From Acanthococcus lagerstroemiae (lineage: Eukaryota > Arthropoda > Insecta > Hemiptera > Eriococcidae): DNA of 64,000 nt. Location: NCBI GenBank assembly GCA_031841125.1, contig CM063108.1, positions 67,738,344-67,802,343 of the forward strand. Reading direction: 5' to 3'. Shown one piece after another: positions 1-12,200 of the stretch. Each line of letters begins with the position of its first letter. The stretch's first letter is position 1. Position numbers and translations under genes: made by a program. The notes under the pieces are model-generated. The model did not search any database, was not told the DNA's origin, and saw only the letters and a list, made by a program, of their open reading frames with translations.

Positions 1-274
1 ATAGATACTCAAAGCGAACTACAACACTGCGTTTACACTTTACATGAAAGAAATTTCAGAGTTCGTCAACTGATTTTCGTAAGCGTCAGAAATAAGAGAT
101 ACCTCTTCTCCACAAATTCAGGAACCAAAAATATACGTATCTGAGAACCAGACAGGTAATCGACAATCAAGTTTAAACAATGTCTACCTACTGAGATCAA
201 TGTACAGTTATAAAGCCATCAGATTAAAGGTATCGATTAAATTTTCAATAAACGTAAGAAAAATTTATATTTAC
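1..274. other. Intron sequence beyond last visible SUR exon
   Basis: The exon at 471-275 ends in phase 0 just before the expected H-loop. On the minus strand of 1-245 I could find no acceptor followed by an H-loop and NBD C-terminus. A short open frame near 75-165 looks weakly coding but matches nothing. The last SUR exon or exons most likely lie left of the window. Confidence 0.5.
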
Positions 275-3200
275 CGTAATGACAACAATGGTTCGATTTT
301 GAAAAATTTTCAGCACCATGTTGAGAAAATCGACTTCTTCTTCAGGCGTTAGCGAGTTCGTAGCTTCATCCAAAATCAAGCAGCACGTATCTCTTAAAAT
401 TGCTCTCGCTAAGCATATCGACTGCTTCTCTCCGGCGCTCAAATTTGACCCTCCATCTTGCACTTGAGCATCTAATATGTATAGCAGAACGGGAGCAGAA
501 GATATTTAAAGAACTTGGATTTCTTACTAAAACTAATATTGTGGTTTCCTATACGATAAGATGTAGTATGGAGGTATATACAGTCTTGCAATACCTAGAC
601 GATAATAGTTATGCCCATTTAAGAAGACACATGTTTATGCTACATGCTTCAGTGATACTTATAATAACTGATGAGCGTGATTCATTTGGATTTAGATCAA
701 AAAAGCTAGCCATGTTAAACTCGTTTAAGCTTATTAGACACTTTTTCGAACACTCCCTCTTTTACTTGAAAATATTCGATAGAGGCACCGTAGTAAACAG
801 ATTTTCATAAACAAGAAAGCATAAAAACTAAGATTACCCAATCCACCAATTTTAGAAACGACGTCATCTGTCCGAACCAGTTTCAAAGAATTCCACAATT
901 CTTCATCCGTGAATTCGTGCCTTAAATCTAAATTTTGCCTGTAAAGAGGAAATCCGCAATGTAATTTCTAAATCCCGTAACAATCAGCACTCGTTTCGAA
1001 TAGAATACGAACCTAATGTTCCCTCCAAATAGAATTACATCCTGTGGGACAATTGAGATCTTCGACCGTAAGTACTGCAGAGGTATGGCACCGATGTCAA
1101 CTCCATCCAGCGTAATCTGACCCTCCATAAAAGGAATCATTTTGAATAGTGACATCATCAACGACGACTTTCCACTACCTGTGCGTCCGCAAATGCCAAC
1201 CTGCGCAGTGAAGTACACAGTACAGCTGCATCGTGAAATATGATATAGACTTTCATTAGGTCAGTCATTGATAGGCGGTGGAACGTCTTTCCTCTGAGGG
1301 AGCGCAATTCAAACTTTCTGACCAGAACATTTTTATACATGAATATTCGAGAGTGATTCTGTACCTGAGCTTATCTGTTAGGTACCTAAAAATGCTAAAC
1401 ATGCACCTTTTTATTTCCACGCGGGAACGGTGTCCGTTTCGACAATACTGAGGACAAGTTACGTTGTCTCCTAATTACATCGCTAATACAGTCATTAACA
1501 GTCAACATGCACGACGGATCGTCTGGTGTAAGTACCTTTTGTCCTGAACTGATGTGTAAATTCAAACTCTGAATCACAGCTCGTCCTTGGTCGCTGTATC
1601 TTAACGTCACGTTGTTAAAACGAATAGCGCCTTTACTCGGCCAGTCCTTCGGCACAACAGCTAGAAAGTCATTACTTATTGCAAAACTAGAATTTATAAA
1701 ATAGTATTCAGGTTGGGCTGTTCCGCGAGTATGTATACCTTGAATATTGTAATTTTCCGTGGGTAACACTGAGTAACGTTGAATACGCTCCACGGCACCC
1801 ATATATATTTCCAAATCGATCAAAAATTTGACGACCCATGTCAAGTAAATTGGTATCAGCAGCGTATAGTTGATGGCCAAACCGAAAAAGGTGGATGTTT
1901 TCAGAGCAGGTTTAATAGCGACGCTGATCAATGAAACTAACATCGCTGCAAACACGATTATGCCACCGAGGTAATCCTGCGTAGCATACAGCGAGAGTAG
2001 AATTGTGAATCGTGAGGTCGTCAGATAGTGGTAATGTGCCATGCACTGAAGATACGGATTTTCTCAACATCACTAACCAACATAATACCTAGCCATCGAT
2101 TCGTGGAGTTTGAAATTAGGAACACGTTCGTGTGAGCGTCTACCCTCTGGAACAGTATTTTTAGGAATGTCTTTTGCTGCTCAAGTGCTCTGATTACTTC
2201 TAGCCCACTGAATGTTTCTGAGAAGTGGTTTATGATCGGAGTTTTGAGTATGTTTTCCAAATGCTGAAGTTCTCTAATGAATTTCAAATAAATTATTAAA
2301 ATTGTCAATCCATAAAATCAACATCGTGAGACGGTTGAGCGTTGAACTTCCGGTTTTTACTCTACGGCAGCGAACAGAAAGCAGAAAATTCTGAAGGATA
2401 TATCCTCGAAGGAAATAAAATACAATACAAACAAAAGCTTTCCGATAAGTTGCTATCTAGCTAGACGGGGCCAGTCAAAATGCAGACATTCTTGATAGTT
2501 CAATGTGAAGTCTAACGTACTTTGTATATACACACTCGTCACTTAGGTAGGCATGCTCTGCAGCTTACTTCAAGAGCTAGAAAATTGTTACTTATGTCTT
2601 TACCTGCTTGAGCATCGGTAGAATCGCTGCACCATGTAGTAGATTAAAGCAATGGGAATCACCAAAATAATAAACCAAGGAGTAATCATACAATTGAGCA
2701 AAATTGCTGACATGCAGAGTAGTTGAAACTGGATCAAGCGTTGCGTCGACGTTGAAATTTTCTGCAAATAAATCGGAGTGCATGATGAAAGATGTGATAA
2801 TTTTAGTTAAATAAGAGCGCGAGATACATATAAAATCGAAATTCAAATGTACCAACATCAAATGAAAATGTTGGTACTGATGACAAATCGCTTTACTTTA
2901 ACCTATAAGTAAAGTATTGCTGCCGTAGAGCAGTGATGGCTACCTTCCTCACGGAATAAACTGGAGAAACACTTTTTTGGCGTTACTACTCCAAAATTAT
3001 ATCATCAAAGAAAGAAAATGTATCGTTATCAAACCTATTTTTGATTTTTTCAATTAAAAAAGTCCTTTAAAATTGTTTCTGCAAATTTCTTTTGGCTATA
3101 CTAGCTACAAATTGTTTTATACCAAATAAAGAAGAAACTGTATTCAGTAACAATTTTTCTATGGCTCATTTGCCCCCTTTGCTTCTCGTGGATCACCATC

Positions 3201-6200
3201 ACTGTGTACAAGAAAATATAAAGAATAAGATTACGAATCATCGTGTCGCTTTTCGTTTGAAGGTCACGATCAGCAAATACATGAACAGATTATTTCACAC
3301 CAGTCGCATATCTCTAGTCTTCACCGACACAAAAAGCTACGACTGAAAATTTAATACACTCACACTTGTATTTCATCCAATATCTACTTTTAAATTCCCT
3401 CCGGTCACTTATGCAATACTTGAAAGGCTAGTTTCCGGGGCCAGGGGTGCGGTGTCTGGGAGCCAATTTGGCATACATGCATCATTATACGTTCCACCAG
3501 ACATCTACTTTTAAATTGTGTGACCTTTCGTCCGTCCAACTCTGTTAGTTCTATGAAATTACAGAAATTTATTTCATGAATTATAACGTAAACACTCGAT
3601 TTAATTACCTTGTCAATAACTTCAACGTCCGTGGAAAATCGATTAATAATCTGGCCGAAAGACGTGTTATCGAAAAACTGAACCGAGCATTTCATTATAT
3701 TATTCAACATTTTCTTATGAAGATATTTCCTTGATACTGACCCAGCATATTGCCCAGCGGCCGTGGAAAATAATGATAACACCAAGGCAGCTAGAGAGAG
3801 TGCAACATAGGAGTACATATACCACTGCACATCCTGTAAACGTTAAAACTCATGATAGAATAAAAGATTTCTTTGATATTATGACTAGCGACTCTGTCTC
3901 GCAAAAACCAAGCAAAAAAGGATTTTCCATTTGAAAATGATTAATTTTATTGTACTCCATATAGAATGGGTCCTGAAGGCCGAGGAGCCATAAACTTCTT
4001 CATGCTCCAGCTTGCATTCGACAAAACTGTCCTTTTTCCTTGTAATTTTGAACTAGATGTATGGGAGTTCTTGCCTCTAAGTACGGACACCTTTTAATAA
4101 CGAACATCATTTTACTCCCTCAAGTTGTCCACAACTGGGAAATGGCACTTTATTGTCTACTCATACAGTCTATCTCAGGTAAGTAAATTTCACAAGCTAC
4201 GTACAAAAGCGACTTATCCTGAGAAAATATAAACGAGGAGCGATTTTCCAAAACGGCCTCTGTCCATTTTTTTTGAAAAATCGTTTTATAGCGCCATCTG
4301 GTGAGGATAATAGCCCGAACAAAATCACGATATCGCGAATCTAACGCATGTAAGAAGCCACAACAGACTCGCAAAGAGAAGAAAAAAGGTTTTCCAAAAC
4401 GGCCTCTGTCCACATATTTTTATCACAATAGAGGAGTCGACATTATCTTGAGAATTTTATGAATTAGAATCCAAAACGGCCTCTATCCAGGAGATCCCCA
4501 CTTCGCGACTGTCATGCGCGTCTCCTGTACAAGGTACATTCGATATTTCAACGAGATAAATTCCTGTAAGTGTTCTACTAGGCAATCCGACTATCAACCG
4601 TGACATGTAGGTGTCATATAGGGATACACCAAGTTTATTATTCCCCGTGAAAAAAATATAAAACTGGACCGAGGTCGTTTTGGAAAATCGCTCCTCAAAC
4701 GTGTTTTACTTTTCTATTTCAAAAGGGGCCACGATACGGTCAACAGACAATTGGTTTTCTAAGCTATTATTCAAACAGGAAACCCATCGATCTTTTTGGT
4801 GACGAATACCAAAAAAATCATTCGGTTTCAACATTTCTCCAGTTGGAGAAAACCAACATTAGCTGTTAGAGATTCGGGCTGTTTAAGCAATGCTAAGTGA
4901 ATTGCAAAGTGAAAATATCCGAAATAAAATCAGCAATGACAAATATCATTTCATGCTGAAGCAACAGGTCACAAAATGATGACATATTCAGTCCCCTTCT
5001 TGAACCTTCTCCCAAACTATCATGCAATTTTCCCAAGGTCTTTAGCGAGATCAAGATATATATAATTTAAAAGTAAAAATATCTGCAGGAATGTTACCTG
5101 ATGCTCATTGAATGGTGGAGTATTCAGCGATGAAACTATATAACTAAGCCAGAACTCGGTTAAAATCCTCACAATTTGCCATCCGAAAGTCAATAAAAAG
5201 TACATAAGGACGGTGAACAGACCGCAGTACTTGATGTATGTAATGTAGATTTTGAAGCCACTTTTCGTTTTTTGGACAGACTTCTCAGTAACAACCCAAG
5301 TTGAACTCGCTTCGTCAAAAATATCTCCAACTAACACGAACAAGAGGATGATATTTCAATAATAATGCATACGAATAGCTTTTCGAGCAGCTTTGTCGGA
5401 AAGGAAGGGGGTGAAAATTATTTGACCTCACTTGATTCACTGCACTCTTCAAAATCGTCGCCAAAATCAGACACAGTCGATTGATGTCGCCTGGTGATAA
5501 CGTCATCTTCCAACTCGAATCGTTTTTTCTTTTTCAGGTGTTGTTGGCTGGGGTTAGTTTGAAGCGACGACACACGAAATACGTTCCGGTGGAAGGATGA
5601 TGAGTGCGGATATTCGGTTACAGTAGCTGCTCGAGGTCGTTTCTGCTTATGCAGCAAAGTAGCAGGCCCGACGTCACAATCGTCCGTCGGCAGCAAAAGG
5701 TCGTGGGTGAAGTAACGGGAGCCGGATATTGTGCTGCGACATCGTTTCAGGGGAACAAATGTTGAGCCCTGAAAACGTGAAAATTAACTTCCCGTTGTTT
5801 CTGTTCAAAATCATGAAGCAAATGCATTTATGCAATTAAAGTCGATGACTTTGTTATTATCGTGATACTGGACTTACTTTCTGACTTCTGTGCGAAGAGG
5901 ATTCCACATTGTCGCTGTAAACAGAGCTATGATTTACTGTACGTTCGTCAGTGACTTCATCCAGCCCTTGAATCTCTTTCGATGCAACTTTGCTAACATT
6001 CGCATACGAACCAACCGCTTTCAGTTTGCAGTTCTCCATCACAATTATCTGAGGGTGAGAACCATTGTCGTGATTAATGTTTTATCGTTATACTTTCTCA
6101 GATTTTTGGAAGTAACCACTAAAGATACGTGCAAATTACCTGACTGGCATGAGGTAGAAATTTCTTACAACTAGTGGTCATTATGACGGTTTTATTTTGT

Positions 6201-9200
6201 TTTGCCAGGAACTTCTTGATCGTGCATTCGAAAATGTAGTTCGTCGTTTTACTGTCCAACGAACAAAACGGATCGTCCTGTAGAGAACGAGAAATATTAG
6301 AAGATCGAGTAAAGAAAATGTATAAGTTAGAGTTCGGTCTAGCCGCCGGATTTATCAAGCCTGCAGTATCGGGGGAGGGGGCTCCCTCCTGAACGGATGG
6401 TTTTCCCCACTGTACCAGAAAGGCCAAGATTTTCTCTCGTTTTTATTTCTTTCTTCTTCTCTCTTGGGCGTGAAATTTGCAATTTTACCCGAAGTTGTCC
6501 CCCTCGACGAAATGGTCACACTATGGGTCGGGGATTAAGTGCCAGTTTTCAAGACGGTTCTATCACGCGGAAGGCCTTCTTGAAAACAGGTGTTCAAAAA
6601 ATAAGAAATGTATCTGAATTCGAGAAGGGCGTAAAACTAGTGCTCGCAAATTTTATACACGAGAAATATTGCAAATAGCTCAGCGTGGAATAGTTGCATT
6701 TCTGACCGGTTCGAAGGGAAAATTGGATATCAATAGATTTCTTGCAAATTCGGGTACAAGCAGAAATTATTTCGAATTTTGATTTCTTTTTTCCGTTAGT
6801 TCTGAGAGGAATATATTGTTGCAGTGTTCAAATCAGACAAATTGAAATGACTGATCGTATGTAACTTACCATTATGATAACATCCGGTCTCGAGTACAAC
6901 ATCCTGGCAATCATGATGCGTTGTTTTTGCCCCCCAGACAACATGACACCTCGGTTGCCAATTACGGTATGTTCTTTATTGGGCAAAGAATTGATATCTG
7001 GCTTCAGAGCGCACAGCTGAACAACTCGCGAAAAATGTTTCTCTTGAAATGGACAGCCGAATAAAATGTTCTGTCTTAATGTATCATTAAGAAGCCAGCA
7101 AGTTTGAGGAACGTAACCAATTTTCAAGAACCTATGGAATGTCGCATTTGTAATTCTATATAGCTGAATAAGATTCGAATAATATGAAGAAATCATAATT
7201 ATATCCGCTAATGCATATCCAAACTACAAAATAATTACTTTTTCCACTCGACCTGGCCGGAGTAGCAGATCATTTCTCCAAATAAAGCTGATAAAAACGA
7301 TGTCTTACCACTTCCTTTTTCGCCAATAATTATACTCAGAGTTCCTGAAAAAATTGAGAAGCAGATAACATCAGTTAAATGATAGACTAAGTTGTACCTA
7401 GAGACCTCCGAATGGAAGTTCGCTGGGTAACCTTTGCAGAGAAGATAGAAAATGAAGCATGTTGCACTTAAAAATTGGGTTTCATTTTCAAACACCAGTC
7501 ATTATGTTCTTATACCTGCGTGAATTGTAACATCTTCTATTTCTAGAACTAATTGGGATGAATCGTTCCATGAGCACACGAGTTTGCTGACATTTAGAAT
7601 TTCATTAGAATCTAATGGTTTTTCTGAACTTTTGACTTTGTGGTCATCTTCAGTTTCACTATTTTCGGTAATTTTTCGTAATCGTATGCTGTGATCATCC
7701 GTTTCGTCCTGTAAAAGTTAAATTAGGCTTGTTACTTCATTACTCTCATTTAGAGCACCGAGTATAATTACTCTTGACAACTTCTCAGTGAACAGGTCCC
7801 CACCTCTGATCAAACAAATAAGCAATTACAAAACAGGAACAAAGGACAGGAACAACAGCAACGGAGTATATAGACTGGACTGCGAACACTGTGACATGAC
7901 CACGAAGGAGAAACAGGCAGGAAATTCATAACCAGAATAAAAGAACATGAAAAATGACAGAGCTAAAGCATGACAAATCACTTTTTGGAAAACACTGTAA
8001 CGACCAGGGACACAAAAACCACAAGTTGACAGAAAAATACAAAATCCTACACGTAGAAAACAACACAAGAAAAAGAAAATTAAAAAAACAACTTGAGATA
8101 AGAAAGGCAAACACAAAACAAAACAACCTAATAAACACAACAACTAACTTCCAAAGCAAGCATCTATTCCAATTAATAACATAAGACTCACTGATTGGAC
8201 AGACTCTATAATCACAGACAACCAATAGAAACACACCAAATAGGTTTACCATACGGTACTACACATTACTATAAAGTACACGACGATAAAGAGAAAAGTG
8301 TTAGGGTACTCCACTGAAGATGGCATAACAGCCGAAAGCGCTCTGGACTACAGAAGAAAGAAATTGTGAATTGGCACTCTCTACATACAGAATTTACCAA
8401 GCTCACTCACACTCCAACATAGACACTAAAAACTAGCCTTCGTGAACCAAATAGAAAACAAGATAAACACACGAATAACAAAAACCTGATCAAAATATTG
8501 GTCTCTGAAGGATAAAGTAACAATTAGTAAAGTTCGGTGGACTTCAAAAATGGCCTATAAAGAAAAAAACGCTCTGCAAAATTAGTCACTCAGACTTCTA
8601 TGAAACGATCGCCGCTAAACAAAAAAAGGAGAGACCACATCAACACTACAACAATAAAAGCGAAATTAAAAGCAACGCGGATGTAGTAAGCTATACAAAG
8701 AGAATTAAATGAAGCTAAGCAAGACACAACTCCCACCTCGAAGATGACCGATAAACCTATGAGATCTCTTTCACCTTGCGGGATGTGAGTGAACTTGGTA
8801 ATATTACATTTGTAGGGTGAGCCAATTCACTTTTCCATCTTCTGTAGTCCAGAGCGCTTTCGGCTGTTATGCCATCATCAGTGGAGTACCCTAAATGAGA
8901 CTTTTCTCTTGTGGTCTTGTAGTCACAGTCGATAGTAGTACCGTATGGTGAACCTGTTTAGTCGTGTGCTAGACTAAATTTTGGCAACCGTGGGACGGAA
9001 AAAGAAGGAGAGGAAGAAAGATTACACGATGGAAGGACGATCTTTTAAAATAAAAAATTATCAAATAATAGCAAGGCATAGAGTGGGGGCGCTTACGGGA
9101 AACCTTTGCCCGATACGGGCCGGGGGACTAGAGGACTCTTACCTTGAGGGCCGCTTGGCAAATATATTAATCAAATTTAAGAAGTTTCAATATAGGTACA

Positions 9201-12200
9201 CAAATTTAATTCACATTCCCTGAATATGTAAAGCCTAAATTTTGGCAATTTGGATTTTCAAACGACCATTTTAGGATCAATTTTGTGAAGGCCGATTCAG
9301 AATTAGCGCAAAAGTTTCATTTAGAAACACTATATTTTTCCAATAATACTAAAAACGTAAAATTGATCTTGAGGTTTAAAGACCTTCATAGCATGAAAAA
9401 TGTTCCTTCAAATTTAAAGGCTAGATATTTGGAATGTATACAAAAAAATTGGTCAGAAATATATACCTTCTAATTTTTTAACCGATTTACGAATGGAGTT
9501 AGAAAATAAAGTAGGAAAAAACACTTTTTTGATATTTTCAAAGGCTATTCCGAAAAATTAAGGTTTGGGAAATAATCGGCCAATGAACTCGGAACTGACG
9601 TGAAAAATAGGTCTACAAAAGTTAGTTTACAGCGACTCACCCTGTAAAAAGAGCGTAAAGGTCCCTTATTAAAAAATCAAATTATTTCAATAATTTAATG
9701 TGTTAGCTACCCCTTTCGGACATGACTTTTCCAATCGGTTATTTTGTTCTCACTGCCCTTATTTACTTCGGCATTACTTCGAAATTTTTGAACATGTTTT
9801 TCTCAGCATGTGTCCTTGCCTTATTCTCCCTTTTCACGTCACTAATTTATTCGGTATCTCCTCACCATCGAATTAATTTCTAGTCGATACGGTGCTCTCA
9901 TGAAAATAATTCCCTTTTTCTATAACTTACAAAATTTATGAAACAAAAAAAAATTACTAACACATTTTCTCAGCGATTCGGTAGCTTTACTACCAGTATC
10001 TATTTTTATTTGACTTCTCCTGTCTTCCGTATCATTCGCTCTTTGAGCGGGAATTTTGATTTCTGGTAAAGACAGGAACATTTCAATTCTTTTGAGACTC
10101 ACCTGGGAACACATGAAGATTGGAATAAATCAATCGAATTAAAATCAATATTTCGGGAAGGCTGCATAATTTTTGGTGCAAAAATATAAAAGAACAGGCT
10201 GTAGATATAATCGGAGGAAAATACTCACTGTGGCAGAGATAACGATGGGGACCATGATCGGAAATATGAAAAGTGGCACAGTCAGCTGATTGAATAAGGC
10301 AAGACTTGTAAACAGAGAGCTCAGCATTATCGGCTTACTTTCAATGAAATGATGCAAAGTCAGCGTAATCACCGCAATTATGATTGACGAAGTGTTGGCT
10401 AAAAAAGCTAATGAAAGACAACTTAATGAATATTCAACTAATAGCGATATGTTACTCTACGTTACTTGATCTAGATGTAGACAGTGACATTTACTATTAA
10501 TACGGGAGTAAAGAACATTTACTTATATTCGTCCAGTAAATAGAATCCAAATTTAGACGTTTCAGTTCATTTTTCCTTAAATTTGAAACTTCATCGATGA
10601 AATCAGTTTCCCATCCGCATAATTTTATGAATCTTATTCCTTGTAATATTTCGTTTATTCGCCTCAGTCGCTTATCACTCCAGTCCTGCATATTGGTACA
10701 ATACATAAGTACATACGTAGATGATGAAATATATACCTAATTAGCTTTATTTAGCTATCTGAATACCCACAGCAATTATCTTGTAATTTACTGACATCTT
10801 CTTGCCAATCACTAATTGTAACAGCAGCATCACAATTATACAGATTATCGATCCCAAAACTGCACTGACTCCTATTTCTTCATGAAGTAGGAAGATCAAC
10901 AGTATTATCTGTTTAATAAAGATAGGTTTTAAGACTCGCTGCAGGTAGAGTAATATTATGTACTCAATATTCCACGTAAGTGAGCAATAGTTTTATTTTG
11001 CTAATTTTCAGCTACTAAGGGATTTCACTCCACTGGCCGTTTTAGGTTTTAGCTCCCTCACGAATACTCGCTTCAATCTATATCTACGGGTAATAATATT
11101 ATACCAAATTTGAACAGTATACCTACACTTTGACCACCTTCCGCAACTATATGTATGAATGGCAAAATTTAAAACTGCTGTATCTTCTTACCTTCAAGGG
11201 TATAGCCCAAATATAATTTCCAATCCAGAAACACGACATGATGTTGTAACTATCCTCGGTTGTCAAATTAGTAATATAACCGATATTGTCGCAGTGGTTT
11301 TTTTCGATAACAGTGTTCTTTCTGATTCGGAGAAGTTTTCGATAAATCAAACCCTGAGATAAATTTATTATTTAATGACAAATTAAGAAGGTGTTGCGTG
11401 GGAATGTAAAAAGCATACTGAACAATGCTACTAATAAATTTGAAGATCTGTGAATTTATGTGCAGTGGCACAAGCAAGCCTCAATGACCACGTATGGCAA
11501 CTACCATACCCGGCTATTGGCAAAGAGGTCCCCACGAATGTAGGCGTGGAGAGAATGCATTGAATTGTTATGTCTTCAGTATAGGTTTCAAAGTTTGATC
11601 TTTGCCATAATGCTCGTGAGGAATGCTCGAGCCACTGTTCATGGGATACGCAGATATACACCAATGACTTACATACCTGTAATGCGTTCTTCAGTCGAAT
11701 TCCTTCCACATTAATAATATGAGTGCTATTTTGGGACAGCGTTCCCTGAGCTAATATCGCGACAAAAACAACCACTGCCATGATGTAACCGTTATTCAAA
11801 AATTTGGTCCACGTGATGTAGGGAAGCTACACAGAAAAGAATCATGAAATACTTAGGTTTATTTAGAAAGACCTAGGTATGCAATCCTATCTCACTTTCT
11901 CGTTTTCAGTCTTCGATGGTTGATTTGACTGAATAGTTTCGATGTATCTGACCACCACTGAGATACCCAGAGGAGGTATGAAGCCTGTAATATCGCCAAT
12001 TAATTTCAAGAATCCGCCAATGGTGAATGTTTTCCAGTAGCATTTCCGGAAACTCTTCCAAAGGTCAACGACTTTCTCATTTGAAGTCTGCTGAAAAAAA
12101 ATTAATACTGAATTGAGCATTATTACGAATAGGTACAGTGAAAACGTAGAACTTTGTACAGTTTTTTATGATGAAAATTTTGCATAACACTCAAGCTCTT

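Noticed and set aside
61..180. Minus-strand frame reading RIFLVPEFVEKRYLL as the possible last SUR exon
   Set aside because: It lacks the H-loop region expected immediately after IVVIT and does not align with the NBD C-terminus.
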